A stretch of DNA of 21,850 bases from Balneolaceae bacterium UBA1514 (lineage in GTDB: Bacteria; Bacteroidota; Rhodothermia; Balneolales; Balneolaceae). A model generated the notes under the pieces. The model was not told where the DNA came from, did not search any database, and worked only from the letters and a program-made list of their open reading frames with translations. Position numbers and translations under genes: made by a program. This document shows positions 1-6,899 of the stretch, piece after piece (position 1 is the first letter of the stretch; the number at the start of each line of letters is the position of its first letter). Location: positions 15,420 through 37,269 of the forward strand of contig DCQQ01000011.1 of NCBI GenBank assembly GCA_002323515.1, read 5' to 3'.

Positions 1-696
1 AGCCCTGATCTCACCCAAATGCTGATGAGTAAATGCTTTGTATACCGATGCATTATTGGAGCGCCAAGAGAAATGGGTGGTAGAACTAGGATGAGCACCG
101 GCTCCAGTACTTCCAGTTATAGCGCTGACATGGACTTCTTCGTGCAATTTCCCCTGCTTTGCCAAGGGTAATAAAGCCAACTGAATAGCGGTAGCAAAAC
201 AACCTGGATTTGCTACAAATTGAGCTTTTCGAATCATATTGGCTTGTAGTTCAGCTAGACCATACACAAATTCCTTACCGCAGCAATGATGTCGTTCACT
301 ATGTTTTCCTTGGGTCAATTCCCACCGCGCATCTGCGCTTAAATCAATAACCTTAGCTTGGGTTGGTATCCAGCCCTGGTAGAACACCTCTTTAGTTTTT
401 CCATGACCTGAACACAAAAAAACGATTCTACAGGTGTCTGGTAATTTCTGAACAAAGCTACCGAAAAGCTCGCCAATTAAATCGGGATGAGCCTTAGATA
501 AATGTTGCCCAGCATGACTTTGACTTTGAACAAATAGCGAATCTACTTTGGGGTGAGTAGATAACAATCGGATCAGTTCACCTGCGGTATAGCCCGCACC
601 ACCTATGATCCCTATATCAATTTTATTAGAATCAATTTTACTAGTTAGATTTTCAAGCTCAACCGCAACTTCACTTTCCTGAGTAGGTCTATTCAT
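1..696 (-). CDS. argC: N-acetyl-gamma-glutamyl-phosphate reductase, 3' end cut by window
   Basis: This enzyme makes the NADPH-dependent reduction of N-acetyl(or N-acyl)-glutamyl phosphate to the semialdehyde, the third step of arginine synthesis, in the cytoplasm. The 232 codons present show the NAD(P)-binding start IGIIGGAGYTAGELIRLL (residues 28-45) and the active-site segment NPGCFATA with the catalytic Cys at residue 166. The family is usually about 320-350 residues, so roughly the last third lies beyond position 1. The ATG at 696-694 starts 4 bp after the argG stop; a GTG four codons upstream would overlap argG. No other start codon occurs before the Rossmann fold, so a leader of about 27 residues ahead of it appears genuine. 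The gene is translated as part of the GNAT-argG-argC operon. Identity is secure; the exact start is fairly sure. Confidence 0.95.
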   Translation of the reverse strand, partial: MNRPTQESEVAVELENLTSKIDSNKIDIGIIGGAGYTAGELIRLLSTHPKVDSLFVQSQSHAGQHLSKAHPDLIGELFGSFVQKLPDTCRIVFLCSGHGKTKEVFYQGWIPTQAKVIDLSADARWELTQGKHSERHHCCGKEFVYGLAELQANMIRKAQFVANPGCFATAIQLALLPLAKQGKLHEEVHVSAITGSTGAGAHPSSTTHFSWRSNNASVYKAFTHQHLGEIRA

Positions 697-700
697 CTGA

Positions 701-1933
701 TCACTCACTTGAGTCACTCTTATTTTTATGATGCTGGTTTGAGGAAGCAGGCTCCTTCTCCATACCATTATAAATATGGGTTGAATTAGATAACATTTTA
801 GTAAAGCCTTTTACTTCTTCACCTGTCCATCCCTGATTCATTTCACCATACTGACCAGCATCTGATTGTAACATATCAAAAGGTGATTCTACACCCTGAA
901 CCTCAAAATAACCTGGATGTAATCTTACAAATACTTTCCCGCTCACCCTCTTTTGTGTCGACTCTAAAAAGGTTTCAATATCTCGCATGACAGGGTCTAA
1001 ATACTGGCCTTCATGCATCATCATCCCATACCATTCACCCATCTGGTCTTTCCAATACAGTTGCCATTTAGCTAGACAATGCTTCTCTAAAGTGCGATGA
1101 GACTCTATTAACACAATAGGCGCGGCTGCCTCGAAACCTACACGCCCTTTGATACCAATAATCGTATCTCCCACGTGATGATTGCGACCAATCCCATAAG
1201 GTGAAGCCAAAGCGTCTAATTTTTTAATCAGCTGAACCGGGTTCATTCGCTCACCGTTAAGCCCCACAGGTTCTCCTTGCTCAAATTCTATTTCAACTTT
1301 GTTCGTTTCGGTTTTTGTAATGGGACTTGGCCAAGCATACTCAGGTAATGGAAGATGAGAGGTTAAGGTTTCAGCCCCTCCAACAGATGTTCCCCAAAGT
1401 CCTTTATTGATGGAGTACTTAGCACGCTCCCAAGATTTTTTAATCCCATGTTCTTGAAGAAACTCCACCTCCTGTTCACGACTTAATCGCTGATCACGGA
1501 TAGGAGTGATGATCTCCATCTCAGGAGCCATAATCTGAAAGACCAAGTCGAACCTAACCTGATCATTTCCGGCACCCGTTGAACCGTGAGCGATAGCATC
1601 TGCCCCAATTTTTTTCGCATACTCTACAATTGCTACTGCTTGAAACACCCTCTCAGCACTAACACTTAAGGGGTAAGCATGATTTTTTAACACATTCCCA
1701 AAGAGTAAATAGCGTATACCATGATCATAAAATTTTTGCTCCACATCCAAACAAAAGTGGTGTTGAATACCTAATTCAACCGCTTTAGAAGCTAAATCTT
1801 CTACTTCTTCTGCATCGAAGCCACCGGTATTGACCGCTACAGAATGTACCTCATATCTAAGGTTTTTTGCTAGATAAATAGCACAATAACTGGTGTCTAA
1901 ACCACCGCTGAAAGCCAATACTACTTTTTTCAT
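701..1933 (-). CDS. argG: Argininosuccinate synthase
   Basis: Joins citrulline and aspartate to argininosuccinate with ATP cleavage to AMP and PPi, the penultimate step of arginine synthesis in the cytoplasm. The 410-residue product carries the N-type ATP pyrophosphatase loop AFSGGLDTS (residues 7-15) and the signature GSTGAGNDQVRFD (117-129), which contacts citrulline and aspartate in characterised enzymes. Length fits the family (about 400). The last 25 or so residues are a polar Ser/Lys/His/Asn-rich tail that looks unstructured. The ATG overlaps the stop codon of the upstream acetyltransferase in an ATGA tetranucleotide (1930-1933), which suggests translational coupling. No Shine-Dalgarno sequence is visible ahead of it. 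Confidence 0.97.
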   Translation of the reverse strand: MKKVVLAFSGGLDTSYCAIYLAKNLRYEVHSVAVNTGGFDAEEVEDLASKAVELGIQHHFCLDVEQKFYDHGIRYLLFGNVLKNHAYPLSVSAERVFQAVAIVEYAKKIGADAIAHGSTGAGNDQVRFDLVFQIMAPEMEIITPIRDQRLSREQEVEFLQEHGIKKSWERAKYSINKGLWGTSVGGAETLTSHLPLPEYAWPSPITKTETNKVEIEFEQGEPVGLNGERMNPVQLIKKLDALASPYGIGRNHHVGDTIIGIKGRVGFEAAAPIVLIESHRTLEKHCLAKWQLYWKDQMGEWYGMMMHEGQYLDPVMRDIETFLESTQKRVSGKVFVRLHPGYFEVQGVESPFDMLQSDAGQYGEMNQGWTGEEVKGFTKMLSNSTHIYNGMEKEPASSNQHHKNKSDSSE

Positions 1934-2577
1934 GATTCTGTTTGCTTGGAGGGTTTAATAACTTTAAGAAACGACTGTTTTTTTAAGCGCACCCATCGGT
2001 AGAATGTTTCTAGGTTCTGCTTTTTTTTCTCTTCCGACTGAGTGTTAGGTTTTTTGGGATCGTACAACATTCCAGTGCATAAGCAGTTGCTGCGATTGTT
2101 CCTGCTTAATATATCATAATTTGGGCAGCTATGGCAGCCTTTCCAGAATGTTTCATCCTGTGTTAGCTCCGAAAAAGTCACTGGCTTGTATCCAAGGTCT
2201 GAATTTATTTTCATCACGGGAAGTGAGGTGGTGATCCCAAAGAGCTTTGCTTCCGGATACTTTTTCTTCGATAATTCGAAGGCCTTGGCTTTGATCTTTT
2301 TTGCCAAACCCTGCCCTCTATAATCCCAATGCACAATCAAGCCTGAGTTAGCGACATATTTTTTGTTCTCCCAAATCTCGATATAACAAAATCCAGCCAG
2401 TTGATCCCCATCTAAGGCAATAACCGCGTTCCTATTGGCCATTTTGGTTTTAATGTATTCCGGCTCCCTTTTAGCGATACCAGTGCCACGTTGTTTAGCC
2501 GCTGTTTCTATAAGTTCACATATAGCTGTCGCATATGGATGATGCGAAGAAGTACAATAATGTAGAGTAATAGGCAT
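1930..2577 (-). CDS. GNAT acetyltransferase, probable N-acyl-glutamate synthase for arginine synthesis
   Basis: A 215-residue GNAT-fold protein. The acyl-CoA-binding motif RGQGLA is at residues 87-92. After the fold comes a Cys cluster, C148-x2-C151 and C165-x-C167, that could bind metal; a similar cluster is, as I recall, shared by relatives in Bacteroidota arginine clusters. As the first gene of an operon with argG (ATGA overlap) and argC it most likely supplies the first step, acetylation (or in some Bacteroidota succinylation) of glutamate, replacing the classical argA or argJ. That role is inferred from context; substrate and acyl donor cannot be read from the sequence. The ATG at 2577 was preferred to an in-frame TTG at 2637, because the 20 residues in between are aromatic-rich and unlike the family. 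No clear Shine-Dalgarno sequence. The C-terminus is Lys-rich. Confidence 0.8.
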   Translation of the reverse strand: MPITLHYCTSSHHPYATAICELIETAAKQRGTGIAKREPEYIKTKMANRNAVIALDGDQLAGFCYIEIWENKKYVANSGLIVHWDYRGQGLAKKIKAKAFELSKKKYPEAKLFGITTSLPVMKINSDLGYKPVTFSELTQDETFWKGCHSCPNYDILSRNNRSNCLCTGMLYDPKKPNTQSEEKKKQNLETFYRWVRLKKQSFLKVIKPSKQTES

Positions 2578-2612
2578 GAGTGAGTTAGTAAGAGTGAAAA
2601 AATAATAGTGAA

Positions 2613-2640
2613 AGTATAGTTGCGGAAGGGTGAGCAATGA
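2613..2640 (-). promoter_or_regulatory. Possible promoter of the arginine operon
   Basis: On the minus strand a -10-like TATACT (2618-2613) lies 36 bp before the acetyltransferase ATG, with a poor -35-like TCATTG (2640-2635) at 16 bp spacing. The rest of 2578-2836, between the divergent acetyltransferase and TPR genes, holds no further gene that I can support. I do not see a convincing ArgR box. Assigned by eye only. Confidence 0.3.
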
Positions 2641-2700
2641 TTAACACACGCTCGAAATAAAGGCAATTACTGCCGTCGCCGATAGATAGGACTTACCGGA

Positions 2701-2730
2701 TTTACCGGGATTGGAATTGGACGATATACT
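2701..2730 (+). promoter_or_regulatory. Possible promoter of the envelope operon
   Basis: TATACT at 2725-2730 is preceded at 18 bp by TTTACC (2701-2706). It would give a leader of about 100 nt before the TTG start at 2837. A short direct repeat, TTACCGG at 2693-2699 and again at 2702-2708, overlaps the -35 position. The -10 is good, the -35 weak. Confidence 0.3.
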
Positions 2731-2836
2731 TTAGAGATTAGCATGTGTAGAAAGTACGCTTTTTGATATTTTAAATACAATTCCAACGTATCTTTTTTTT
2801 ATACGAACCAACAAAAATCTTAAGCACCTGTTAATA

Positions 2837-4279
2837 TTGGGATTTAAACCTTTTATATCACTGCTAATCATCCTTGTAGCAAGTCTTAGTAGACTAGTTA
2901 GCGCACAAACTCCCGTGCAGGGCGGTTCAATGCAAGGTCTATTTTCTCCTAATTCGACCGAACAAATTAGTACACAATCACAAAAACTTTTTTTAAAGGG
3001 CTTAATAGCAATCAATAATGTGTCCTTGGAAGAGGCCTTAACCCTATTACTACAGGCCGAAGAACTCGATCCCGAACAGAGTGGCATTACGCATGCCATA
3101 GCAGATGCTTATTACAGTCTTAATGACTATGATAACGCTCTTTTTTACGCAGAATATAGCCTTACAAAAGAGCCCATGAATCCATGGTATCGTATTAAGT
3201 TATCTCAAATATTATATGCCCAGGGGTACTACCAATCGGCAGTTAAAGAAATCGAATTGGTCCTAAGCCAACATACTTATCAATGGATTGCTCTGACTTT
3301 TCTAGTGCGTATGCACCGAGAAATGGGTTTTTTAGCAGATGCCAACGCTATAATACGTGAACATATTTTGCACCCTATTCAAAGGGCGGCTACCCAGTAT
3401 TCCCCTAGTAGGTCTCAACCAAATGGACTTGTCATCCAACCCTTCAGTGAAGCACATAAAGATTGGTACAAACTACTCTATAGAAACTTTGAAGTACTTG
3501 AAATGCGCGATTCAATAGCAGCTGTTGCAGGCGAGATACATTATTTATTCCCTTATGATCAAGAAATCATTGCCCTTTCTTCCGAGAATAATAATGAACC
3601 TGTTTTCTCTGATAACACTGGCATTACTCAAGCTAACTCAAGTGAATCTACATCAACTGAATCTGAACAGTCACTACTATTACAAAAACTCCAACAGGGT
3701 AGCACCCCAGAGAGTCCTGAGGAAGCCATAGAGTGGTTAGCGTTATTGTATCAGCAGAATGCAAGCCTGACTGATCGACAAAAGACAGCTCTGGAATGGA
3801 ATCAACTTTTTCCTGAACAGGGAGAAATTTTAAATGAATTAGGCCGAATAGCATTAGAATTAGACCGTTCAAGCGCTGCAAAAAGTTGGCTTGAGCAAGC
3901 CGTTCGTAGTCCAGGTCAGCGTTCTCAAAAATCAGAATGGTACCGCCAACTAGGCGAACTACAAGCGCAAGCCGGAGACCTTGACCCCGCTGCGCAAAGC
4001 TTTAGCTATGCGCTTCGTTATGACCCTGAAAATGCACATGGATGGGCCAGTTTTGCCTATTTTAACGCTCGATATGGAAATAACAGAGCTGAGGCTGAGT
4101 CGAACATTGAACAAGCCCTTTCAATTAACTCAAAGAATGCCGCTGTGGTAGAAATACAAGGAGACATGTACCACATATTTGGTGAATCAGAACAAGCGAT
4201 TATCTGGTGGGAAAAAGCCATAAAATTAGGTGGACCAACCCAGCGATTACAACAAAAGTTATCAGGAAAGCATGAATAA
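2837..4279 (+). CDS. Secreted TPR-repeat protein
   Basis: A 480-residue protein with a signal peptide (hydrophobic residues 6-17, cleavage probably after SA at 22-23), so it should be periplasmic or bound to the envelope. Tetratricopeptide-like helical repeats occupy about residues 42-180 and 290-475, separated by an Asn/Ser/Thr/Glu-rich linker at about 248-285. TPR arrays are protein-binding scaffolds; the partner is not evident. It is the first gene of an operon with the DUF4292-type lipoprotein and the EnvC-like protein, so a scaffold role in envelope assembly or cell division is a reasonable guess. The start is a TTG at 2837: the frame stays open upstream but I find no ATG or GTG there, and TTG gives a complete signal peptide. 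No Shine-Dalgarno sequence. The stop overlaps the next gene by 8 bp. Confidence 0.85.
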   Translation: MGFKPFISLLIILVASLSRLVSAQTPVQGGSMQGLFSPNSTEQISTQSQKLFLKGLIAINNVSLEEALTLLLQAEELDPEQSGITHAIADAYYSLNDYDNALFYAEYSLTKEPMNPWYRIKLSQILYAQGYYQSAVKEIELVLSQHTYQWIALTFLVRMHREMGFLADANAIIREHILHPIQRAATQYSPSRSQPNGLVIQPFSEAHKDWYKLLYRNFEVLEMRDSIAAVAGEIHYLFPYDQEIIALSSENNNEPVFSDNTGITQANSSESTSTESEQSLLLQKLQQGSTPESPEEAIEWLALLYQQNASLTDRQKTALEWNQLFPEQGEILNELGRIALELDRSSAAKSWLEQAVRSPGQRSQKSEWYRQLGELQAQAGDLDPAAQSFSYALRYDPENAHGWASFAYFNARYGNNRAEAESNIEQALSINSKNAAVVEIQGDMYHIFGESEQAIIWWEKAIKLGGPTQRLQQKLSGKHE

Positions 4280-5057
4280 GTGGTATAACCCTCTCTTTAC
4301 TTTCGCAGTTTACTTGTTCGTAAGCTTATTATTTCTACAAGGCTGTGGAAGCAGTGGTTTCATGTTACGTTCATCCACAGACCAACTATTTACCCCTTCA
4401 AACATCACTGTTTCCGAGGTATACGACCTCCTTCAAACACAAATACTTCCAAGCTCGTTTTCAGGCAAGGGTAAATTATTTTTCAGCGCTCCTGGGCAGA
4501 GTGAAAGGCTTAGTTTTGAATACCTTGTAGGTCAAGACCGAGAAGTATACGAGCTGAAAAACCGTATTGGTATTCTTGTGGCTACGATACAAATTGAAGG
4601 AGACTCTGTATTATTTTTAGACAGAATTGAGTCAAGAGCAATTAGATGGCATAAAAACACACCTCCTTTAAGTGTGCCCGGGCTTATCCCCCCCATTCGA
4701 TTGTATGAACTTGTACACTATGAGTACTGGATATCACAAGCGCAACAAGTGGATCAATCAACCCAAGATATACGTTTCACCATACCTGGCTTTGGTTACA
4801 TTTATCTAGAATTAGAAACCTACGCACTTTCAGGACTTTCTTATGATTTATCATCTCAAAGCAGCATAGGCGAAGTCTGGAAACTTCAAGTTAATGACAG
4901 AAAGAACTACAAAAATTCTCCAATTGCCCGTACCTTTAGCATCGAGAATGAAACACGTAAATCACAATTATTTGTTCAATTGGTTGAACTACAAGTCTAC
5001 AAGTCTGTCATCCCGCCGCCGGTATCCATTCCCAATAATTATACTCAAAACCAATAA
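4272..5057 (+). CDS. DUF4292/LolB-like outer-membrane lipoprotein
   Basis: A 261-residue lipoprotein. The signal peptide ends in the lipobox LQGC with the lipidated Cys at 25. The mature part looks all-beta: a GKGKLFFSAPG stretch near residue 65, then alternating strands (RLSFEYLVG, YELKNRIGILVATIQIEGDSV), as in the DUF4292 family, which resembles the LolA/LolB lipid-carrier fold. A likely role is lipoprotein or lipid handling at the outer membrane, but this is inferred from fold resemblance. In Bacteroidota this family often sits, as here, between a TPR gene and an EnvC-like gene. The ATG at 4272 overlaps the TPR stop (ATGAATAA) and has one of the few good ribosome-binding sites in the window, AGGAAAG at 4264-4270. 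An upstream in-frame start at 4230 would bury the signal peptide and was rejected. Confidence 0.8.
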   Translation: MNKWYNPLFTFAVYLFVSLLFLQGCGSSGFMLRSSTDQLFTPSNITVSEVYDLLQTQILPSSFSGKGKLFFSAPGQSERLSFEYLVGQDREVYELKNRIGILVATIQIEGDSVLFLDRIESRAIRWHKNTPPLSVPGLIPPIRLYELVHYEYWISQAQQVDQSTQDIRFTIPGFGYIYLELETYALSGLSYDLSSQSSIGEVWKLQVNDRKNYKNSPIARTFSIENETRKSQLFVQLVELQVYKSVIPPPVSIPNNYTQNQ

Positions 5058-5058
5058 G

Positions 5059-6429
5059 TTGATTAGTTCCCCTACATCATATTACTTAAAGGAATCCCGA
5101 CTAGGATTCATCACCCTAGCGTTCATAGTATTCTTTTTTGGCTTAGTGGTATTGAACGTGCTAAGCCCTATTGAGCTCTCGGCTCAAACCTATCAAGAGC
5201 GAAGAGACGCCATACTAGACAAGCAGAACCAAACGCGATCCGAGATTGAGGAATTGTCAAGCCGAATTAGAGAATTTGAGCAGCAAATAAACGCTACTGA
5301 GAACGAGTATAGCAAGGTTTTTCAGCAATACGAACAGCTCAATAAGATAATTGCTCTTCAAGACAACAAAATTAAAAGTCTTGAAGGGGAGCAAGACCAG
5401 ATCGAAGAAGAAATAAATCTAATACAAGATCAAATACAATTACGGGAGAAGGAATTACAACAATCCTTAGACAACTATCGGGAAATTATGCGCTATACCT
5501 ACATGAACAGTCGGCTTAATTCCATTGAGTTGCTAGCTACATCAGAGTCTATGAATCAGATGATAAGGCGCGCTTATTACCTGAACAAACTAGAAGATTT
5601 TAAACGAACTAAACGAGATGAAATCGTAGCTAAACAACAAGAACTTACTGGTATGCAGGTTGATTTAGAAAGCAGCTTAGAAAAAAATAGCCAAGTCATT
5701 GACGAAATTGAGCAAGAAAAAACAAAACTTGATGGCCAACGAAATCTCCAACTTAGGAGCGCAGAGAGATTAAAAGCGGAGAGTACTACTTTACTGGATG
5801 AGCTCAGGCAGGTTCAGGCTCAAAAAGAAAATCTTGAAACCGAATTCTCAAGTCTCATAGCAGAAGAGGATCGAATACGTGAACTTGAAAATGAACGACT
5901 CAGACGCCTAGAAGAAGCACGTACTATTGCAGATGCTGCAAGACGGGCAGAAGAGGTGGCAAAATACTCTACCCCTACCCGAGCCTCCTATGTTTCAGAT
6001 GAAACTTTAAAAGCGTATGAGCAGAATTTTTCTGTATCTAAAGGGCAATTACCTTGGCCTGTGAGCTCTAATACCGTGTCAAAGAAATTTGGCATCACTC
6101 GGAATCCTTTATACGGTACTAGAACGGAACACCCAGGAATTAATATTGTTACCCGTGCAGGGGAAGAAGTTCGAGTTGTTTCAGATGGGTACGTATTTGC
6201 GATTCAGCCTTTACCAGGATATGGGAATGTGGTATTTGTTAAGCACGGCTCCTACTATACCGTCTATGGAAATTTGAGTGAGATTTACGTCAATAGTTCA
6301 ACTATCCTACGAGCAGGAAGCCCCGTTGGACGTGCGGGCACAGTAGAATCGGAAATGGGGGAAAGTATCTTTTTCGCCGTTCGAAAAAACAATAGTAATT
6401 TGAATCCTGAAGAATGGCTAACCAAATGA
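5059..6429 (+). CDS. EnvC-like murein hydrolase activator with degenerate LytM (M23) domain
   Basis: A 456-residue protein: N-terminal membrane segment or signal (about 15-42), long coiled coil (about 45-300) and a C-terminal LytM/M23 fold (about 330-456). LytM enzymes bind zinc through HxxxD and HxH. Here the first site reads HPGIN (H358, N362 in place of Asp), and the usual HLHFE region reads ESIFFA, with no His. Only one ligand remains, so hydrolase activity is unlikely. This matches E. coli EnvC, whose degenerate LytM domain activates the amidases AmiA/AmiB at the division septum. The TTG at 5059, one base after the lipoprotein stop, gives the full membrane segment; there is no ATG between there and the hydrophobic stretch. 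Longer in-frame versions would overlap the lipoprotein gene by about 100 bp or more. Confidence 0.85.
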   Translation: MISSPTSYYLKESRLGFITLAFIVFFFGLVVLNVLSPIELSAQTYQERRDAILDKQNQTRSEIEELSSRIREFEQQINATENEYSKVFQQYEQLNKIIALQDNKIKSLEGEQDQIEEEINLIQDQIQLREKELQQSLDNYREIMRYTYMNSRLNSIELLATSESMNQMIRRAYYLNKLEDFKRTKRDEIVAKQQELTGMQVDLESSLEKNSQVIDEIEQEKTKLDGQRNLQLRSAERLKAESTTLLDELRQVQAQKENLETEFSSLIAEEDRIRELENERLRRLEEARTIADAARRAEEVAKYSTPTRASYVSDETLKAYEQNFSVSKGQLPWPVSSNTVSKKFGITRNPLYGTRTEHPGINIVTRAGEEVRVVSDGYVFAIQPLPGYGNVVFVKHGSYYTVYGNLSEIYVNSSTILRAGSPVGRAGTVESEMGESIFFAVRKNNSNLNPEEWLTK

Positions 6430-6899
6430 TTGATACCGAGCAACTACCTCGAATGGCCTTTTATACTTCTGGTTTAATAGTAGTTTCTGGAGCTTTTACC
6501 ATTTTTTCATCTGAGTTATTTCCATATGTGCTAACATCTATATTTCATAACATTGGTATATTTCTTGGGCTCGGCCTGGTTTATTTTAACATGATTCGTT
6601 TAAGTTCTTGTAGGTACATGCGACGACTAGATGGCCCTTCAAGAATGCCATGGTTTTTTGCAGTTTTAATTGGGGGGCTTCCTTTGTTTTGGATTACTAT
6701 CTATGATACGGGTTGGCCTTTAGCCACACTTTTGATATATGCCGGATTAATACTATTCTTTAGTGCTTTAGGTGCTTATTTAGGTCAAAAAGCGGGCCAT
6801 AAAGCCCAACAACAATTTCGAGAGCAGCTACAGGTCTATTTAGAAAAAATTCACGCACAACAAACTGAAAACTCTCCAGTACCTCCCGATTATGAATAA
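6426..6899 (+). CDS. Small integral membrane protein, four predicted helices, function unknown
   Basis: A 157-residue inner-membrane protein that I do not recognise. Hydrophobic segments lie at about residues 10-30, 35-55, 75-92 and 97-120. After them comes a cytoplasmic-looking, Gln-rich amphipathic tail with a PVPPDYE end. The loop after helix two is basic (CRYMRRLDGPSR). I chose the ATG at 6426, which overlaps the EnvC-like stop as ATGA; an ATG at 6414 would add four residues and is equally possible. The gene also overlaps the next one by 8 bp, so it is embedded in the envelope operon. No catalytic motif is visible. Confidence 0.75.
   Translation: MIDTEQLPRMAFYTSGLIVVSGAFTIFSSELFPYVLTSIFHNIGIFLGLGLVYFNMIRLSSCRYMRRLDGPSRMPWFFAVLIGGLPLFWITIYDTGWPLATLLIYAGLILFFSALGAYLGQKAGHKAQQQFREQLQVYLEKIHAQQTENSPVPPDYE

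Noticed and set aside
2578..2637. N-terminal extension of the GNAT protein from a TTG at 2637
   Set aside because: It adds 20 aromatic-rich residues unlike GNAT proteins, and a -10-like TATACT lies within it; the ATG at 2577 fits better.
2731..3099. Open frame of 122 codons on the minus strand, opposite the start of the TPR gene
   Set aside because: It lies antisense to the signal peptide and first TPR units, is Cys- and Ser-rich without any recognisable motif, and would cover the likely promoter of the envelope operon.
6040..6429. Active M23 metallopeptidase
   Set aside because: Only one of the zinc ligands is present.
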